7,678 nucleotides of DNA. Origin: Candidatus Bathyarchaeota archaeon RBG_13_52_12. GTDB lineage: Archaea; Thermoproteota; Bathyarchaeia; TCS64. A program made the position numbers and the translations under genes. Shown here piece after piece: positions 5,821 through 7,678 of the stretch. The notes under the pieces are model-generated. The model was not told the DNA's origin, searched no databases, and saw only the letters and a program-made list of their open reading frames with translations. The first letter of the stretch is position 1, and each line of letters begins with the position of its first letter. The stretch lies in NCBI GenBank assembly GCA_001774245.1, contig MEZF01000090.1, forward strand, positions 11,992-19,669. The letters are read 5' to 3'.

Positions 5821-6900
5821 ATGGTCGACCTCTTCAAACCCTACAAGATCGGGGAGCTACAGATTAGGAACCGTTTCATCAGAAGCGCGACGACCTCCGC
5901 TTGGAGTGACGAAAACGGGATCATCAGGTATGAGATGATCCCTCATTACGAGCAACTCGCGGAGGGCGGCGTCGGCTTGATCATAAAAGGCCATCTATAC
6001 ATCGATCCCCGGGGTAAAGCACACGCAGGCATGGCGGGGATACACGACGACTATGTTGTCCCGAGGCTGCGAGAGCTGACGGACGCTGTACACCGTCACG
6101 GTGGCGCCATTCTCGCACAGATCAACTACGGCGGCTACCAAGCAAGCGCCGGTGAGCGCATTGGGCCCAGCGACTACAGGGGGAAGGATTGGAATGCACG
6201 TGCCATGACCACAAACGAGATCTGGGATGTAATCGATAAGTTCGGGGATGGAGCCGAGAGGGCAATCTCAGCGGGCTTCGACGGCGTCCAGATACACGCC
6301 GCCCACGGTTACCTAATATCAGAGTACCTCAGCAAACACGCAAACACCCGCACCGACGAGTGGGGCGGCGACCTGAAGAACAGGATGCGTCTCCTCAAGG
6401 AGGTCTACTTAGACATTCGCGGCCGCCTAGGCGCAGACACAGTAATCTCGATGAAGATAAACTGCGACGACTTCAGCAGGGATGGCTTCGCCGTCGACGA
6501 GGCGGCTCAAGTATCCCACGCCATGGCAGCTCAGGGCATCGACATGATAGAGGTCAGCGGCGGTGGCATTGGCCAAGAGGACAAGTACCGGGAAAGGGCG
6601 AGGCACACCGACCCAAGCTTGAGTGAGCCAAGTTTCGCAGGCCACTGCGAAAAGATAAGAGCAACGACTAAGCCAAAGTCACTCGCTCTCGTCAATGGGT
6701 TCAGAACAAAAGCAGCCATGCAGGCAGTCGTCGACGATGGAGTCGCCGACCTCATCAGCATGAGCCGCCCCTTCATTAACGAGCCCGGCCTCGTGAAGAG
6801 GCTAAAGGAGGGCCAGGGGGTGGTTAACTGCATCCGCTGCGACGCCTGCGAGGCGGACAGCGTCTTCAGTAAGGAGATGCTGCGTTGCAGAATCGCCTGA
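5821..6900 (+). CDS. Old Yellow Enzyme family NAD(P)H:flavin oxidoreductase, single domain
   Basis: A 359-residue FMN-dependent TIM-barrel reductase that probably reduces activated C=C bonds of enones or enoyl esters; the exact substrate is unknown. Family landmarks are LFKPYKIGELQIRNRFIRSA (4-23), a QINYGGYQA strand (100-108), HAAHGYLISEYLS (159-171; H159 and H162 are the usual substrate-activating pair) with RTDEWGGDLKNR (177-188), the phosphate-binding EVSGGG and VNGFRT regions, and SMSRPFINEP (313-322). The QLxHxGR motif common in the family reads QINYGGY, with tyrosine replacing histidine and arginine. The C-terminus has C337, C340, C343 and C356 (CIRCDAC, then 12 residues, C), close to but not identical with the 4Fe-4S pattern of dienoyl-CoA reductases. 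There is no fused FAD/NADPH domain. The ATG follows a TATA-like box at 26 bases. Confidence 0.93.
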   Translation: MVDLFKPYKIGELQIRNRFIRSATTSAWSDENGIIRYEMIPHYEQLAEGGVGLIIKGHLYIDPRGKAHAGMAGIHDDYVVPRLRELTDAVHRHGGAILAQINYGGYQASAGERIGPSDYRGKDWNARAMTTNEIWDVIDKFGDGAERAISAGFDGVQIHAAHGYLISEYLSKHANTRTDEWGGDLKNRMRLLKEVYLDIRGRLGADTVISMKINCDDFSRDGFAVDEAAQVSHAMAAQGIDMIEVSGGGIGQEDKYRERARHTDPSLSEPSFAGHCEKIRATTKPKSLALVNGFRTKAAMQAVVDDGVADLISMSRPFINEPGLVKRLKEGQGVVNCIRCDACEADSVFSKEMLRCRIA

Positions 6901-7678
6901 CTGATTAAACTTATTCAGCGGCGAAGAAGCATCCACCCTGAAGACCGGCTTGAAATCTAGAGGCGGGGCAATCCGCGCCATCTCGACGACCGCGCCAGCT
7001 ATGGGGCCCCTCCCCTCGGGAAACTTCATCAATCTCAGCCCGAATGAATCGTCTACCCTGAAGAGGAGCTGGTCGACGAGCCTCATGGGCTGGGAGATGT
7101 ATCCACCGGCGAGGAACAAGGTGCTCACCAGAAGAACCGCGACCGCTGCGGTCTTCACAGCATCCCCCCTCTGATTAGTTACCCCCCCTATGTGCCTTAG
7201 GCGCGTGTCGAGGTTGGGGTGGGCGGCGAACGCTGCCTTAAGGGATCCTATCTGGGAGTAGACGAAGAGCCTCGTGGTGAGCGTTGTGAGTAAATTCTGG
7301 CTCATCCCTGTTTTTGCGGCTGATATCTTAACAAGGGCGCTCTTCAACTGCCTCGTCCGAGATATTGCCTTGGCACCGACCTCGTCCGCTAGGTATTCCC
7401 TCTCCCTTGATACCATCGAAGTCGCTAGGTATGAGAAGGGGTTGTAGAAGAAAACTATCTTCAAGGCTGTAACTAACGACATGAGGTTAAAGTCCCCATT
7501 CTTTATGTGGGCTAGCTCGTGTGCTGCAACAGCCTCGAGCTCGCGGGGATCGAGGGTGCTTAAAATTCCCATGGTGAAGACGACCATTGCGCTCTTACCT
7601 CTACCGACGGTGAAGGCGTTCGGCTGAAGGTGCTCCGTTAACCCGACGCGTGGGGCGTCAATCCCCATCCTCTTCGCT
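6802..7678 (-). CDS. Membrane M48 family zinc metalloprotease (HtpX-like), N-terminus beyond the right edge
   Basis: A gluzincin protease of peptidase family M48, likely acting at the cytoplasmic membrane in quality control of membrane proteins. The frame stays open to the right edge, and the segment starts in the conserved PRVG...QPNAFTVGRGKSAMVV block that normally follows the N-terminal membrane helices, so those helices are missing here. Counting from the ATG at 7668, the zinc motif AAHELAHIKNGD gives H50, E51 and H54; the third ligand is E91 in SREREYLAD. Membrane segments lie at about 64-85 and 171-192. After HPNLDTRLRHIGG and the second helix comes a roughly 95-residue tail of no recognised domain. 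Its last 32 codons run antisense through the 3' end of the OYE gene. The ATG at 7668 is internal, not the true start. Confidence 0.92.
   Translation of the reverse strand, partial: AKRMGIDAPRVGLTEHLQPNAFTVGRGKSAMVVFTMGILSTLDPRELEAVAAHELAHIKNGDFNLMSLVTALKIVFFYNPFSYLATSMVSREREYLADEVGAKAISRTRQLKSALVKISAAKTGMSQNLLTTLTTRLFVYSQIGSLKAAFAAHPNLDTRLRHIGGVTNQRGDAVKTAAVAVLLVSTLFLAGGYISQPMRLVDQLLFRVDDSFGLRLMKFPEGRGPIAGAVVEMARIAPPLDFKPVFRVDASSPLNKFNQSGDSATQHLLTEDAVRLAGVAADAVNHPLALL

Overview
The window looks archaeal. The plus-strand genes start with no Shine-Dalgarno sequence but have an A/T-rich TATA-like element, some with an upstream purine-rich BRE-like stretch, about 26-30 bases before the ATG. That is the layout of leaderless archaeal transcripts. 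Most minus-strand genes instead carry GGAGG or AGGTG ribosome sites. The gene families also fit archaea: paired PhoU-TrkA_C proteins beside a bare MgtE-type permease, DUF169, a membrane M48 protease and a single-domain Old Yellow Enzyme. The lineage cannot be fixed from sequence alone. A TACK-type or Bathyarchaeia-like archaeon is my guess, and an MsrA-MsrA-type repair gene gives no strong temperature signal. Base composition is moderately GC-rich.

Left half, minus strand, read right to left (3378 to 1): two paralogous PhoU-TrkA_C proteins overlapping by 8 bases, a tandem MgtE/SLC41-type divalent cation permease, then an MFS transporter that runs off the left edge. The first three probably form one cation transport and sensing unit. 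The permease has no N or CBS regulatory domain of the kind bacterial MgtE carries, and the two soluble proteins could supply that control. The permease has no ordinary start codon where one is expected: a GTA sits at the correct distance from a strong GGAGG, and the first ATG would remove the first membrane helix.

Middle, plus strand (3586-4954): a DUF169 protein with six cysteines, then MsrA, which repairs methionine sulfoxide. Each has its own leaderless-type promoter, and each has a small inverted repeat beside that promoter that could be an operator.

Right half: an alpha/beta hydrolase (minus, 5734-4943) whose nucleophile elbow reads GGGLGG instead of GxSxG, so it probably lacks the catalytic serine. 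It ends in a 12-base convergent overlap with msrA. Divergent from it across 86 bases is an Old Yellow Enzyme-family flavin reductase (5821-6900) with a C-terminal cysteine cluster. The OYE 3' end overlaps, tail to tail over 99 bases, the 3' end of a membrane M48 (HtpX-like) zinc protease that enters from the right edge.

No RNA genes, mobile elements, CRISPR arrays or long repeats are visible. No stretch over 300 bases lacks a gene; the longest gap is 3379-3585, which holds promoters and a palindrome.
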